Origin: Paraburkholderia humisilvae
Lineage (GTDB): Bacteria; Pseudomonadota; Gammaproteobacteria; Burkholderiales; Burkholderiaceae
Length of the DNA stretch: 64,000 nucleotides
Assembly: GCF_902859855.1 (NCBI RefSeq)
Contig: NZ_CADIKH010000017.1
Coordinates: 110,903-174,902 of the forward strand
Reading direction: 5' to 3'
Position numbers and translations under genes: made by a program. How positions within the stretch are numbered: position 1 is the first letter of the stretch; each line of letters starts with the position of its first letter. This document shows, in pieces, positions 34,702-43,908 of this stretch. Below the pieces are notes generated by a model. That model worked only from the letters and a program-made list of their open reading frames with translations. It ran no database searches and was not told the origin of the DNA.

Positions 34702-35433
34702 TTAATGCTCCTCGGCCGCCCAGGCCATTTCGCGCAGGCGCGCGCGCAACCGTGCGACCGCCTGGCTATGCAGCTGGCAGACACGCGATTCGCTCACTTC
34801 GATCACCGCGCCGATCTCGCGCAGGTTCATGCCACGCTCGTAATACAGCGACATCAGCAGCTTCTCGCGCTCGGGCAGACGTTCGATCGCCTCGATCAGC
34901 GCGCCGCGCAGGCTCTCGTCGAGCAGCGCGGACAGCGGGTCGGAATGATCGACGCAATAGCGGTCGAGGAAGGGCTCGTCGTCGGCGGAGCGGTCGAAGT
35001 CTTCGTAGTAGATCAGCTGGCTGCCGTGCAGGTCCTGCAGCATCGCCTGGTATTCGTCGAGCGGCATGTTCAGGTGCTGCGCGATTTCCGCTTCGCTCGC
35101 CGCCCGGCCAAGCTGCTGCTCGACCTGATGCACGGCCATCTCGAGCTCGCGCGACGTGCGTCGCACGCTGCGCGGCAGCCAGTCGTTGCTGCGCAGCTCG
35201 TCGAGCATCGCGCCGCGAATGCGCTGGCTCGCATACGTCTCGAACTGTGCGCCCTGGTCCTCCTTATAGCGGCTCGCGGCATCCAGCAGGCCGATCATGC
35301 CAGCCTGGATCAGATCGTCGAGGTCCACGCTCGCCGGCATCTTCGCCACCAGCTGCAGACCGAGCCGCCGCACAAGCGGCGTGTATTTCGTCAGAACGTC
35401 GGCCTGAGAAATCTTTCCTTGAGCGTTGTACAT
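34702..35433 (-). CDS. fliA: flagellar sigma factor FliA (sigma-28)
   Basis: 243-aa sigma factor for late flagellar and chemotaxis genes. Seen: region 2 (YTPLVRRLGLQLVAKMPASVDLDDLIQAGMIGLLDAASRY, FETYASQRIRGAMLDELRSNDWLPRSVRR), region 3 (ELEMAVHQVEQQLGRAASEAEIAQHLNM) and region 4 (LPEREKLLMSLYYERGMNLREIGAVIEVSESRVCQLHSQAVARLRARL). Length equals the family norm (239 aa in E. coli). It ends the flhB-flhA-flhF-flhG-fliA run; its inhibitor flgM is 2 kb away. Confidence 0.98.
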   Translation of the reverse strand: MYNAQGKISQADVLTKYTPLVRRLGLQLVAKMPASVDLDDLIQAGMIGLLDAASRYKEDQGAQFETYASQRIRGAMLDELRSNDWLPRSVRRTSRELEMAVHQVEQQLGRAASEAEIAQHLNMPLDEYQAMLQDLHGSQLIYYEDFDRSADDEPFLDRYCVDHSDPLSALLDESLRGALIEAIERLPEREKLLMSLYYERGMNLREIGAVIEVSESRVCQLHSQAVARLRARLREMAWAAEEH

Positions 35434-35457
35434 CGAGCTCCCCTTGTCCCCAGCCTG

Positions 35458-36339
35458 TCAGGCGTGCTGAGCGGACGGTTGTTCGGCGTGTGACGCCGGT
35501 GTGACAGCCGCGCTCGCCGACCACGGCGCGCGCGACGACATCGCTGGCCGCATCGGCCAGTACTGCAGTTCCGCGGCAAGGTGCCGGAAATCGCGCGCGG
35601 CAGGTGTCGACGGGAACGCGTCGACGATGCAGCGCGACAGCTCCCCGGAGCGCGCCATCAGCGGGTCCGCCGCGACGCAGCCGGCTCCTTCGAGCGCCAC
35701 GGTCAGATAACGCCCTGCGACGTCCGCGAGGTTGTCGAGCGCGAGGTGCGCATCGGCGACGCTGTGCACGTGATTGACGAGCACACGGAACTGCGCAATC
35801 GCATACGCGTAGTGCAATCGCTTCATGCACGCGTACGTGTCGGTAATCGCCTGCGCGGCGACGCGCGTCACCATCATCAGATCGTGTGCCTGCAACGCGA
35901 GGTCCGACAGCATGCCGTCACGCTCGAACTGCACGTCGATCAACACCACATCGGCCGGGCCGTCAAACACCGCGGCAAGCTGCGACGGCCTGCACGCTTC
36001 GCGATGGCGACGCGGCGCGGCCAGCACCGCGAAGCCCGCGCCGTGACGCTCGACCGCCGTATCGAGCGCGATCTCGCCGCGCGCGAACGCGAGAAAGCGC
36101 TCCGCCGCCACGCCGTCGGGCTTCGCGACGATCGCGTGCGGCTCGCCCGCATGTTCGTCGACGACCAGCACGTCCTTGCCCTGCGCAGCCAACGCAGCGG
36201 CGAGATTCACGACCGTCGTCGAACAGCCGACGCCCACCGAACCGCCGGTGACGGCGATCGCGCGCGATCCGTGGCGCGCGAGCAGACGCCGCAACCCTTC
36301 CGCCTGATCGGACATGAACTTAGCCAAACCGGACCTCAT
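35458..36339 (-). CDS. flhG: flagellar number regulator FlhG (MinD-like ATPase, FleN)
   Basis: About 293-aa MinD/ParA-family ATPase controlling flagellar number with FlhF. Seen: KFMSDQAEGLRRLLARHG near the start (FlhG-type activation helix), deviant Walker A VTGGSVGVGCSTTVVNLAAAL at about residues 28-48, and DVVLIDVQFERDG as Walker B. The usual Walker A Lys pair is altered (GSVGVGCST instead of GKGGVGKT), which is noteworthy although seen in some beta-proteobacterial relatives as far as I recall. Start ATG 36339 overlaps flhF; ATG 36315 (MSDQAEG) is the alternative. Confidence 0.88.
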   Translation of the reverse strand: MRSGLAKFMSDQAEGLRRLLARHGSRAIAVTGGSVGVGCSTTVVNLAAALAAQGKDVLVVDEHAGEPHAIVAKPDGVAAERFLAFARGEIALDTAVERHGAGFAVLAAPRRHREACRPSQLAAVFDGPADVVLIDVQFERDGMLSDLALQAHDLMMVTRVAAQAITDTYACMKRLHYAYAIAQFRVLVNHVHSVADAHLALDNLADVAGRYLTVALEGAGCVAADPLMARSGELSRCIVDAFPSTPAARDFRHLAAELQYWPMRPAMSSRAPWSASAAVTPASHAEQPSAQHA

Positions 36340-38140
36340 GCTGCTCGGCAGTCGAGCGTGCGGACAGCGCGGACAGCAGGCCCGGGACATCGTCTTCCTG
36401 GGGGACAAACGGCGAGTGATCGCGCGGGATGCAGAACGCGCTGCGAATCAGGAATTTCTTCGTCGCGACGTACAGGTTCTCCGGCACCTTCTGCCCGGTC
36501 GATACGTAGTGGACCGGCAGGCGGTAACGCAGTACCGCGTCGAGCGTGCTGCCCAGATTGGTCGCCTCGTCGAGCTTCGTGAGAATGCAGCCGGCAAGCG
36601 GCTGCCTGTCGGGCGCGCTTTGATAGGCCTGCACGACTTCATTCAGCGTGTCGCCGTGGCTCGTCGCGTTGAGCAGCAGCAGGCGCTGCACCGGCTGGCC
36701 GGCGCGGCACAGCATCGCGATCTGATCCGACACGAGGCGGTCGCGCTGGCTCATGCCGATCGTGTCGATCAGCACAATGTGCTTGTTGCGCAGTTCCGAA
36801 AGCGCGAGCTGCAGGTCCGCGCCGTCCTTCACCGCATGCACCGACACGCCGAGAATCTTGCCGAAGATACGCAGTTGTTCGTGGCCGCCGATCCGGTAGC
36901 TATCGGTCGTGAGCAGCGACACCTTGCTCGCGCCGTAACGCATCACGCAACGTGCGGCGAGCTTCGCGGTCGTCGTCGTCTTGCCGACGCCGGTCGGACC
37001 CATCAGCGCGAACACGCCGCCGTGTTCCATCAGCGCGTCTTCGCTTTCCATCACCGGCAGGTTCGACTCGAGCACCGAGTTGACCCATTCCATGCCCGCG
37101 TCGAAGCTCTCGACGGCCGGCAGGTTGTCGACCACCATCCGCACGAGCTGCGCGGAAAAGCCCGCGGCGAACAGGTGTCGCGTAAGCGCTGACTGGATCG
37201 GGCTGCGGCGCTGGCTGTCGGCCCACAGCAGGCCGGCGAAGTGCTCTTCCATCATGCCGCGCAGCGACGCGAGCTCGTGCATCACCGTTTCGTTGACGAT
37301 CTGCGACATGCGCGCATTGATCGCGTCGGTGACGGCGGCGGTCACGTGCTCCGGATAGCCCGACGCGGACGTCGCGCGCTGCGTCGCACGGCGTGCCGCA
37401 AGCTGCGCGGCTTCGCGCGCCCAGTCCGGCGTGTCGTTCGACAGCGTCGGAATCGGCGCAAGCGCCGCAAGCGGCGCGCTATGCGCATCGTCGCGGCGCG
37501 CGGCGAGTGCCGGCGCATCGGTCGGCGCGCCGAGGCCCTTCGCCGCGGCGGCGGCCGGTGTCAGCGGCGGCTGCTTCAAGCTGTACATGCCCAGCTTGCT
37601 ATCCGGCCGGTTGACGATCTCTTGCGCGTGGTCGATCAGCCACGGATTCGTTTCGGCCATCGTCACGGGGCGCGGCGCGGCGTGTTTCTCGACCGGCTTC
37701 ATGATCGACGCGGCCGGCACAGCAGGCTTCGTGGCCGGCGCCGGTTCGCTCTTTTCGATGCGCGGCTTCGGTTCTTCGACCTCGGCAGCATTCAGCGCGG
37801 CAGCCACGCTCGCAGCGGGCGCCGGCGCGGCAGGTTCGTTGTTGTCGGCGCCGGCTTCGGGGCTTGCGCCAAATACCGACGAAAACACATCGGGCAGGCC
37901 GCTCGCATACGGATTCGCGAACATCGGGGCTGAACCGGCGCGCGCCGCGCCCTCGTCCGCGGCCACCTTGCGTGCGGCCGGCGCAATCGCGGCGAGTTCG
38001 CTGTCGGCGAGCGCAACGATCTCGACGGTGCCGTCGGCGAGCGCACGGTTCGACAGCACGACCGCGTCGGCGCCCAGCGCTTCGCGAACGAGGCGCAACG
38101 CGTCGCGGCTGGTTGCGCCGTTGAATTTACGGATGTTCAA
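36320..38140 (-). CDS. flhF: SRP-type GTPase FlhF
   Basis: 606-aa GTPase that sets the site of flagellar assembly. Seen: N-terminal MNIRKFNGATSRDALRLVREALGADAVVLSNR, a long Ala/Pro-rich linker (about 75-240), an N domain, and the G domain from about 370 with GPTGVGKTTTTAKLAARC (G1), TTDSYRIGGHEQL (G2), VLIDTIGMSQRD (G3) and TKLDEA (G4). It overlaps flhA (ATGA) and flhG. Length above the enteric-type average comes from the linker. Confidence 0.96.
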   Translation of the reverse strand: MNIRKFNGATSRDALRLVREALGADAVVLSNRALADGTVEIVALADSELAAIAPAARKVAADEGAARAGSAPMFANPYASGLPDVFSSVFGASPEAGADNNEPAAPAPAASVAAALNAAEVEEPKPRIEKSEPAPATKPAVPAASIMKPVEKHAAPRPVTMAETNPWLIDHAQEIVNRPDSKLGMYSLKQPPLTPAAAAAKGLGAPTDAPALAARRDDAHSAPLAALAPIPTLSNDTPDWAREAAQLAARRATQRATSASGYPEHVTAAVTDAINARMSQIVNETVMHELASLRGMMEEHFAGLLWADSQRRSPIQSALTRHLFAAGFSAQLVRMVVDNLPAVESFDAGMEWVNSVLESNLPVMESEDALMEHGGVFALMGPTGVGKTTTTAKLAARCVMRYGASKVSLLTTDSYRIGGHEQLRIFGKILGVSVHAVKDGADLQLALSELRNKHIVLIDTIGMSQRDRLVSDQIAMLCRAGQPVQRLLLLNATSHGDTLNEVVQAYQSAPDRQPLAGCILTKLDEATNLGSTLDAVLRYRLPVHYVSTGQKVPENLYVATKKFLIRSAFCIPRDHSPFVPQEDDVPGLLSALSARSTAEQHEVRFG

Positions 38141-40242
38141 GCTTGACCCCCGATGAGGTTAACGACCCTGATGTTTCTTGTGTCGGGCACTTCCGCGTAC
38201 GAAAGCACCTTGAGTTGTGGCAGGCTGCGGCGCAGGAAACGCGCGAGCATCGCGCGCAGCGCGTGCTGCACGAGCAGCACCGGCGCGTAGCCGAGACTTT
38301 GCTGGCGTGTCATCGCCTTTTGCGTTTCGGTCAGCAGGTTCTGCGCGAGGCCCGGTTCGAGGCCCGGGTTCGGACCGGTCGTCAGCGCCTGCGCGAGCAC
38401 GCGTTCGAGATTCGAATCGAGGCCCATCACCTGCATGTCGCCGCTGCCGGGGAACCATTGCTGCGTGATCGCGCGGCCGAGCGCGAGCCGCACGATCGCG
38501 GTCAGATCGTGTGCGTCGGACACCTTCGGCGTGTGCTCGGCGATCGCTTCGAGAATCGTGCGCATATCGCGAATCGGCACGCCCTCTTCGAGCAGGTTTT
38601 GCAGCGTCTTTTGCAACGTCGTGAGCGATACCAGCTTCGGCACCAGCTCTTCGACGAGCGACGGCGTGTTCTTCGTGGTCCGCTCGAGCAGCGCCTGCAC
38701 TTCCTGGCGGCCGAGCAGTTCGGACGCATGCGTGACGACCAGATGGTTCAGATGGGTCGCGACCACCGTGCTCGAATCGACCACCGTATAGCCGTATACC
38801 TGCGCCTGCTCGCGCAGGTTCGTGTCGATCCAGATCGCCGGCAGGCCGAACGCCGGGTCGGTCGTCGGCGTGCCCGGCAGCGCCGCGCTGACCTGGCCCG
38901 GGTTGATCGCGAGCCACTGGCCCGGATACGCTTCGCCGACACCGATCTCGACGCCCTTCAACGTGATCCGGTAGCCGTTCGGCCGCAATTCCAGGTTGTC
39001 ACGGATGTGAATGACCGGCGGCAGGAAGCCGATTTCCTGCGCGAACTTCTTGCGGATGCTCTTGATCCGCTTGAGCAGCTCGCCATCCGAATTGCGGTCG
39101 ACGAGCGGGATCAGCCGGTAGCCGACCTCGAGGCCGAGCGTGTCGATCATCGTCACGTCATCCCAGCTTGCTTCGGTGTTCTCCGGGGCGGCGAGTGCCG
39201 TCGGCGCGACGTCGACCAGCGCGCCCTCCGTCTTGCGCCGCTCGGCGCGCTTCTTCAGCACACGGCCAAGCTGGATCGCGCCGCCGCCCAGCGCCAGAAA
39301 CGCGAGGTGCGGCATGTCCGGAATCATCCCCATCAGCACGAGGATCGCGCCGGTGATCATCAGCACGCGCGGGTTCGAGAACAGTTGCGACGTGAGCTGC
39401 GTGCCGATGTCCTCGTTGGTCGCGACGCGCGACACGATCACGCCGGCTGCGGTCGAAATGACGAGCGACGGGATCTGCGCGACGAGACCGTCGCCGATCG
39501 TCAGCAGCGTGTAGTTCTTGCCGGCGTCCGCGAAGCTCATGCCGTGCTGCGCGACGCCGACAATCAAACCGCCGAGGATGTTGATCACCATGATCAGCAG
39601 GCCCGCGATCGCGTCGCCGCGCACGAACTTGCTCGCACCGTCCATCGAACCGTAGAACTCGGCTTCCTGCGCGATCTCGGTGCGGCGCTTTTTCGCCTGC
39701 TCTTCGTTGATCATGCCGGCGTTCAGGTCAGCGTCGATCGCCATCTGCTTGCCGGGCATCGCATCGAGCGTGAAGCGCGCGGACACTTCGGCGATCCGGC
39801 CCGCACCCTTCGTGATCACCATGAAGTTGATCACCATCAGGATCACGAACACGACGATACCGACCGCGAAGTTGCCGCCGACGAGGAAGTGGCCGAACGC
39901 CTCGATCACCTTGCCGGCCGCGTCCGGGCCGGTGTGGCCTTCGAGCAGCACGATGCGCGTGGAAGCCACGTTCAGCGACAGACGCAGCAGCGTCGAGAAC
40001 AGCAGCACGCTCGGGAACGCCGCGAAGTCGAGCGGCTTCATCGTGTACATGCTGACGAGCAGCACCATCACCGCCAGCGCGATGTTAAACGTGAACAGCA
40101 GATCCAGCAGGAACGGCGGCAACGGCAGAATCATCATGCCGAGGATCATGCAGATCAGGATCGGCCCGGCGAGCGCGCGCAGGTTCGCGGTCTGCAGCAT
40201 CTCGGGGCGGCGCGACAGGAAGCCGGCGCGGGGCGTGCTCAT
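38137..40242 (-). CDS. flhA: flagellar export gate protein FlhA
   Basis: 701-aa main export-gate protein. Seen: eight N-terminal membrane helices (ILICMILGMMILPLPPFLLDLLFTFNIALAVMVLLVSMYT onward), the FHIPEP signature region (FAAFPSVLLFSTLLRLSLNVASTRIVL, RFTLDAMPGKQMAIDADLNAG), and a cytosolic C-terminal half that binds chaperone-substrate complexes. ATG at 40242 overlaps the flhB stop, and the stop overlaps the flhF start, both as ATGA. Confidence 0.98.
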   Translation of the reverse strand: MSTPRAGFLSRRPEMLQTANLRALAGPILICMILGMMILPLPPFLLDLLFTFNIALAVMVLLVSMYTMKPLDFAAFPSVLLFSTLLRLSLNVASTRIVLLEGHTGPDAAGKVIEAFGHFLVGGNFAVGIVVFVILMVINFMVITKGAGRIAEVSARFTLDAMPGKQMAIDADLNAGMINEEQAKKRRTEIAQEAEFYGSMDGASKFVRGDAIAGLLIMVINILGGLIVGVAQHGMSFADAGKNYTLLTIGDGLVAQIPSLVISTAAGVIVSRVATNEDIGTQLTSQLFSNPRVLMITGAILVLMGMIPDMPHLAFLALGGGAIQLGRVLKKRAERRKTEGALVDVAPTALAAPENTEASWDDVTMIDTLGLEVGYRLIPLVDRNSDGELLKRIKSIRKKFAQEIGFLPPVIHIRDNLELRPNGYRITLKGVEIGVGEAYPGQWLAINPGQVSAALPGTPTTDPAFGLPAIWIDTNLREQAQVYGYTVVDSSTVVATHLNHLVVTHASELLGRQEVQALLERTTKNTPSLVEELVPKLVSLTTLQKTLQNLLEEGVPIRDMRTILEAIAEHTPKVSDAHDLTAIVRLALGRAITQQWFPGSGDMQVMGLDSNLERVLAQALTTGPNPGLEPGLAQNLLTETQKAMTRQQSLGYAPVLLVQHALRAMLARFLRRSLPQLKVLSYAEVPDTRNIRVVNLIGGQA

Positions 40243-41504
40243 GCGCGGCCTCCGTCATTGCGCGGGGCGCTTCGGTCACTACCGTCGTTCTGGCCGCTGC
40301 TGCGGCGGGCTTGCGGATCGCGTTGTTCCACGTCTTCGATATCTTCGATGTCGTCGTCTTCGTCCGCCACCGGGCGGCGTGTGTCGAGTTCAGCCGGCAC
40401 TTCGAGATCGCTCGGCTTGACGGGCTCCGCGCCGCCGTGCGTATTGAAGCGGCGCAGCTGATACACCCACGCGAGCACTTCGGCGACCGCGCTGTACAGC
40501 ACGCCGGGCACTTCGGCGTCGAGCCGCACGTTGTAATAAAGCGCGCGCGCCAGCGGCGGCGCCTCGAGCAGCGGCACGTTGTTTTCCGCCGCGATCTCGC
40601 GAATGCGCGCCGCGACGAGATTCACGCCCTTGGCAACCACCTTCGGCGCGCGCATCTTGCCGTCCGTGTACTGCAGCGCGACCGCGAAGTGCGTCGGGTT
40701 CGTCACGACGACGTCGGCCTTCGGCACCTGCGACATCATCCGACGGCGCGCGATCGCCCGTTGCTGCGAGCGAATGCGGGCCTTCACGTGCGGATCGCCT
40801 TCGTTTTCGCGGTGCTCGCGCTTGACCTCTTCCTTGGTCATGCGCAATTTCTTCTCGTACTGCCAGATCTGATACGGCACATCGAGCGCCGCGATCAGGA
40901 ACATCCCGGTGACGGTCGTCGCGCAGCACACGGCGATCAGATGACCGGCGCTCGCGAGCGCGACCGACATCGGCTGGGTCACGAGCGCGAGCACGTCGTC
41001 CTTGTGATTCCAGAAAGTAAGCGCGCCAATCCCGCCGACCACCACGGTCTTCGCGAGCGCCATGCCGAGCTGGATCGCTCCGTTCGGCGAGAAAATCCGG
41101 CCAAGACCTTTGATCGGATTGAGCTTGTTCCACTTCGGCTCGAGCGACTTGGCCGACAGCAGCCAGCCGCCGAGCGCGATCGGCGCGACCAGCGCGGCCA
41201 GACCGGTCAGCAGCAGCACCGGCGCCAGTGCGGACAGGCCCTCGATGCCCGCGTCGCCCGCGCCGATCAGCATCCGGTGCGTGTCGAACGCGGTTGCGTG
41301 ATCGAACGTGAACGCGCCGCGCACCATCGTCTGCAGGTGGCTGCCGATATGGCCGAATAGCCCCCACCCGCCGAGAAAGCCTGCCGACAGCAACGCGAAC
41401 GACACGAGCTCGCGCGAACGCGCAACCTGCCCCTCCTCGCGCGCCTTCTGACGGCGGCGAGGGGTGGCTGGTTCGGTCTTTTCGAGGTCGCTGTCCTCTG
41501 CCAC
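40239..41504 (-). CDS. flhB: flagellar export switch protein FlhB
   Basis: 421-aa export protein whose self-cleavage switches substrate class. Seen: four membrane helices in residues about 30-210 and the cleavage motif NPTH at 269-272 (VVVTNPTHFAVALQY), at the same numbering as E. coli N269-P270. The C-terminal tail after about residue 360 is charged and Asp-rich. The start is GTG with GGAGAG upstream. It heads flhB-flhA-flhF-flhG-fliA. A soluble FlhB-C homologue is encoded at 1805-2206. Confidence 0.97.
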   Translation of the reverse strand: MAEDSDLEKTEPATPRRRQKAREEGQVARSRELVSFALLSAGFLGGWGLFGHIGSHLQTMVRGAFTFDHATAFDTHRMLIGAGDAGIEGLSALAPVLLLTGLAALVAPIALGGWLLSAKSLEPKWNKLNPIKGLGRIFSPNGAIQLGMALAKTVVVGGIGALTFWNHKDDVLALVTQPMSVALASAGHLIAVCCATTVTGMFLIAALDVPYQIWQYEKKLRMTKEEVKREHRENEGDPHVKARIRSQQRAIARRRMMSQVPKADVVVTNPTHFAVALQYTDGKMRAPKVVAKGVNLVAARIREIAAENNVPLLEAPPLARALYYNVRLDAEVPGVLYSAVAEVLAWVYQLRRFNTHGGAEPVKPSDLEVPAELDTRRPVADEDDDIEDIEDVEQRDPQARRSSGQNDGSDRSAPRNDGGRA

Positions 41505-41640
41505 GGGGCTCTCCAGGCGGTCACGGCACCCACTGCCGGTTTTCCGGGTGAGAGCGATTATTCCCGTAGACGTAAAGGGACGATCGCCGGATAAGGGGCG
41601 TTAAACGGGGGTATTTCGCCGGATGGAAGGCGGCTTGCCG

Positions 41641-41690
41641 GGCGGCTGCGGACGCCGCCCGACGGGAGCGGCCCCAGGGCGAGGCCGCTC
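41641..41690 (-). terminator. twin GC-rich hairpins after the DUF3443 gene
   Basis: GAGCGGCC (41666-41673) pairs with GGCCGCTC (41683-41690), and GGCGGC (41641-41646) with GCCGCC (41654-41659). They follow the DUF3443 stop (41708) by 17 nt on the minus strand; no T-run is present. Confidence 0.4.
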
Positions 41691-41707
41691 GTCATGGCTC
41701 TTCGCGG

Positions 41708-42970
41708 CTAGAACGCGATAAACGGCGCCTGGCCGCCGTTCGAGCTCAGGTCGAGCCCGTGGTAGACGGTCCGGCCGAAGTAGAACGGCAGGCCGAGGTC
41801 GAGGGTCGTGCCGGGTGCCGTGCCGGCCAGATTGCTGAGCGCAAAATTGCCGGATTTGAAGAGATTATTCGCGTTGTCGGCGGCGAACGTGACCGTCGCC
41901 GACGTCGTGCCCGCCACGCCCTGCAATGTCGCACTGAAGGTCTGCTTGCTGGTCGGACAATAAAAGTCCGGCGCGCTGCTGCCGCACGACGGCAGCGACG
42001 CGCTGAAGAAAAGACCGTTCGAGCCGGTGTCGAGGAACGCGTCCACGCCGGGCGCGCCATTGAACGTACTGTTCCTCAGGTCGCCGGCCGCGCCGGTCGC
42101 GAACGTCGTCACGGTGCCCGGCATCGCGTTGTTCGCCTGCGTGTTGATACCGAAGATAACCAGTCCCGTCACGGTGCTCGAGCCGCCGTCCGGGACCGCC
42201 GGAAACTGCACGAGCACGCCGTTGTTGTCGGTCGCGAAGTGCGCGATCGGGTTGGCGACCTGCTGGTTGAGCGCGACCGGCGCGCGTGCACAGCTCGCGG
42301 TGGTCACGTTCGGCGGGCACGAAAAGTAGGTGCTGGGATTGCTGTTCGAGATCGGCAGCGAGCACGCCGACCCGCAGTCGTTCACCGCCACGCCGATCCC
42401 GAGAATGCCGTTCGCATTCAGCGCGCTTGCGGTATCTTCGGCATTCGTCGCCGGCACCGTATCGGTGCAGTGGTCACTCGGGATCGTCGCGTCGGGCAGG
42501 TCGCCGATCACCTGAATCGGGATGCTGCTCGCCGTCTCGCCGCCGATATGCACGTCCGCCGTGCGGACCGTCCCCCAGGTCAGGCCGTCCGCGAAAAGCG
42601 CGCATTGAGCGAGATTGCCGGAACCCGACGGCAGGGTCGGCAAACTGCCGAGGATCGAACTGAGCGACGAGTTGACGATCCGCAGGCCGAACGACTTGGT
42701 GTCGAGCAGCACATTGTCGATGGTCTGGCACGCGCTCGCCGAACCCGGCGCGCAGACCGTGACGCTGACCGTCGGAATGTTCGGGACGGCCGATACCCCC
42801 TTGTTGACCACCGTCGAGATCTGGTTCGATCCGCTCGGCGCCGGGCTGCTCGGCGACGAGTTCTGGCTGTTGTTGCTGCCGCCGCCCCCACCGCACGCGG
42901 CGATCAGCGAAACGGCGAGCGCAGCAGCGGCGGCTTTCAGCCACCGCGTCATTCTGGTTGTTCGTTGCAC
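41708..42970 (-). CDS. DUF3443-family lipoprotein with two DTxS motifs
   Basis: 420-aa predicted lipoprotein: signal peptide with lipobox ending IAAC at C26, followed by GGGGG and an Asn/Ser/Pro linker. Family DUF3443, function unknown. Seen: DTKS in VLLDTKSFGLRI at D90 and DTGS in AFLDTGSNGLFF at D314, spaced like the two lobes of pepsin-type aspartic peptidases; GILGIG follows the first lobe. Several Cys residues suit a periplasmic, disulfide-bonded protein. It lies 24 bp downstream of the DUF2844 gene, its usual partner. I infer a bilobal acid-protease-like fold; the non-canonical DTKS makes catalysis uncertain. Confidence 0.8.
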   Translation of the reverse strand: MQRTTRMTRWLKAAAAALAVSLIAACGGGGGSNNSQNSSPSSPAPSGSNQISTVVNKGVSAVPNIPTVSVTVCAPGSASACQTIDNVLLDTKSFGLRIVNSSLSSILGSLPTLPSGSGNLAQCALFADGLTWGTVRTADVHIGGETASSIPIQVIGDLPDATIPSDHCTDTVPATNAEDTASALNANGILGIGVAVNDCGSACSLPISNSNPSTYFSCPPNVTTASCARAPVALNQQVANPIAHFATDNNGVLVQFPAVPDGGSSTVTGLVIFGINTQANNAMPGTVTTFATGAAGDLRNSTFNGAPGVDAFLDTGSNGLFFSASLPSCGSSAPDFYCPTSKQTFSATLQGVAGTTSATVTFAADNANNLFKSGNFALSNLAGTAPGTTLDLGLPFYFGRTVYHGLDLSSNGGQAPFIAF

Positions 42971-42994
42971 GTCGATTCTCCAGTCGTCGGTGGG

Positions 42995-43585
42995 TTAGCG
43001 GATATCGTCGCCGGTCACGCCGCCCGGCAGCTGCGCCGGCAACCATGCGGCGCCGACGAAGTGGCCCATATGGCCGCCCGACCGGACGACGATGCCGCCC
43101 TGTTCGACTGTCGCCGGGCCGCGCTTGACACCGCGAGCGGCCCGCGCGGCACTCGCCCCTTCCGCGTATTGCTGGTAGTACTGGTCGCCGAAGATCTGAC
43201 TGAGCTGCGGCATTGCCGGGCCGTCCCACGCGGCGCCGAACACGATGCCCGCCGGCGACACGTACTCGCGCACGACGGTGCCGGTTCCAAGCGTCGTCTG
43301 ACGCACGGTGTAGGCCGCGGCACCCGATGTGCCCGACGCGCCCGATGCCGCCGGCATCGTCGACGAGGCGCCTGACGCAATGGCATTGCGCATCGTCGCG
43401 GTCGCCGTCGTCGGTGACGGACTGGACGAAGTGACCGTCGCGCCCTCCGGCGTCGCCATCGGACTGCCGCCCAACGCCGCTTGCGCGGATGGCGCGGCTG
43501 CCAGCAAGCCGGCCGCGCCGAACGCGGCAGCGGCCAGAGCGCGCGCGCATGCGCGCACCGGCCGCGACTGATTCGAATCGAACAT
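42995..43585 (-). CDS. DUF2844-family exported protein
   Basis: 196-aa protein with a signal peptide (ALAAAAFGAAGLLAAAPSAQAALGG; likely cut after AQA), matching the DUF2844 family layout. Seen: a Ser/Thr-rich stretch, YTVRQTTLGTGTVVREYVSPAGIVFGAAWDGPAMPQLSQIFGDQYYQQY, and a His/Gly C-terminus (GGHMGHFVGAAWLP). ATG 43585 is preceded by GGGGGAGAG. It forms a two-gene unit with the DUF3443 lipoprotein. Function is unknown; export to the envelope is inferred. Confidence 0.78.
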   Translation of the reverse strand: MFDSNQSRPVRACARALAAAAFGAAGLLAAAPSAQAALGGSPMATPEGATVTSSSPSPTTATATMRNAIASGASSTMPAASGASGTSGAAAYTVRQTTLGTGTVVREYVSPAGIVFGAAWDGPAMPQLSQIFGDQYYQQYAEGASAARAARGVKRGPATVEQGGIVVRSGGHMGHFVGAAWLPAQLPGGVTGDDIR

Positions 43586-43908
43586 CAGCACTCTCCCCCG
43601 TTTGAAGACGCTGCGGCCTATGGGTGCCCAGGCCCTCAAGCCCTCCAGGCCCCCAAGGCCGCAACCAGCCCGAACCCGGTTTGCATCACGCCGCTCAACA
43701 GCCCATGCCGCTTAGCTGGCATTCCTCACAACGCCGGCGCTGACCGAAAGCGACCCGGAAAGCGCCCCGGCCAGCATCCGACAGCGCATCGCAAGCTCGC
43801 TCGCTGGTCGCGTTGCGTGATGGCTAGTATGCCTGTGGACGCCGCAGAGGGACAGGCTCCGCAGCCGTTCAAACGGCCGCGGACTGGAAAATTGCGGAGG
43901 CTGTCGGA
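43586..43908. other. intergenic region between cheZ and the DUF2844 gene
   Basis: 323 bp with repeated Pro/Gly-type GC tracts (GCCC, AGGCCC), the cheZ-proximal hairpin (43851-43905), and presumably the DUF2844 promoter, which I cannot read. No convincing gene. Confidence 0.5.
43851..43905 (-). terminator. hairpin at the end of the mot-che operon
   Basis: GACAGGCTCCGCA (43851-43863) pairs with TGCGGAGGCTGTC (43893-43905) with one mismatch, and an inner GCCGTT/AACGGC pair sits at 43864-43877. It starts 4 nt after the cheZ stop on the minus strand. No T-run. Confidence 0.5.

Noticed and set aside
38143..40461. Very long open frame (772 codons) on the plus strand opposite flhA-flhB
   Set aside because: It is antisense to two certain genes, Arg/His/Gln-rich, and has no family pattern; a GC-rich shadow frame.
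41759..43375. 538-codon open frame on the plus strand opposite the DUF3443 and DUF2844 genes
   Set aside because: Arg-rich composition typical of antisense frames in high-GC DNA; both minus-strand genes have signal peptides and ribosome sites.
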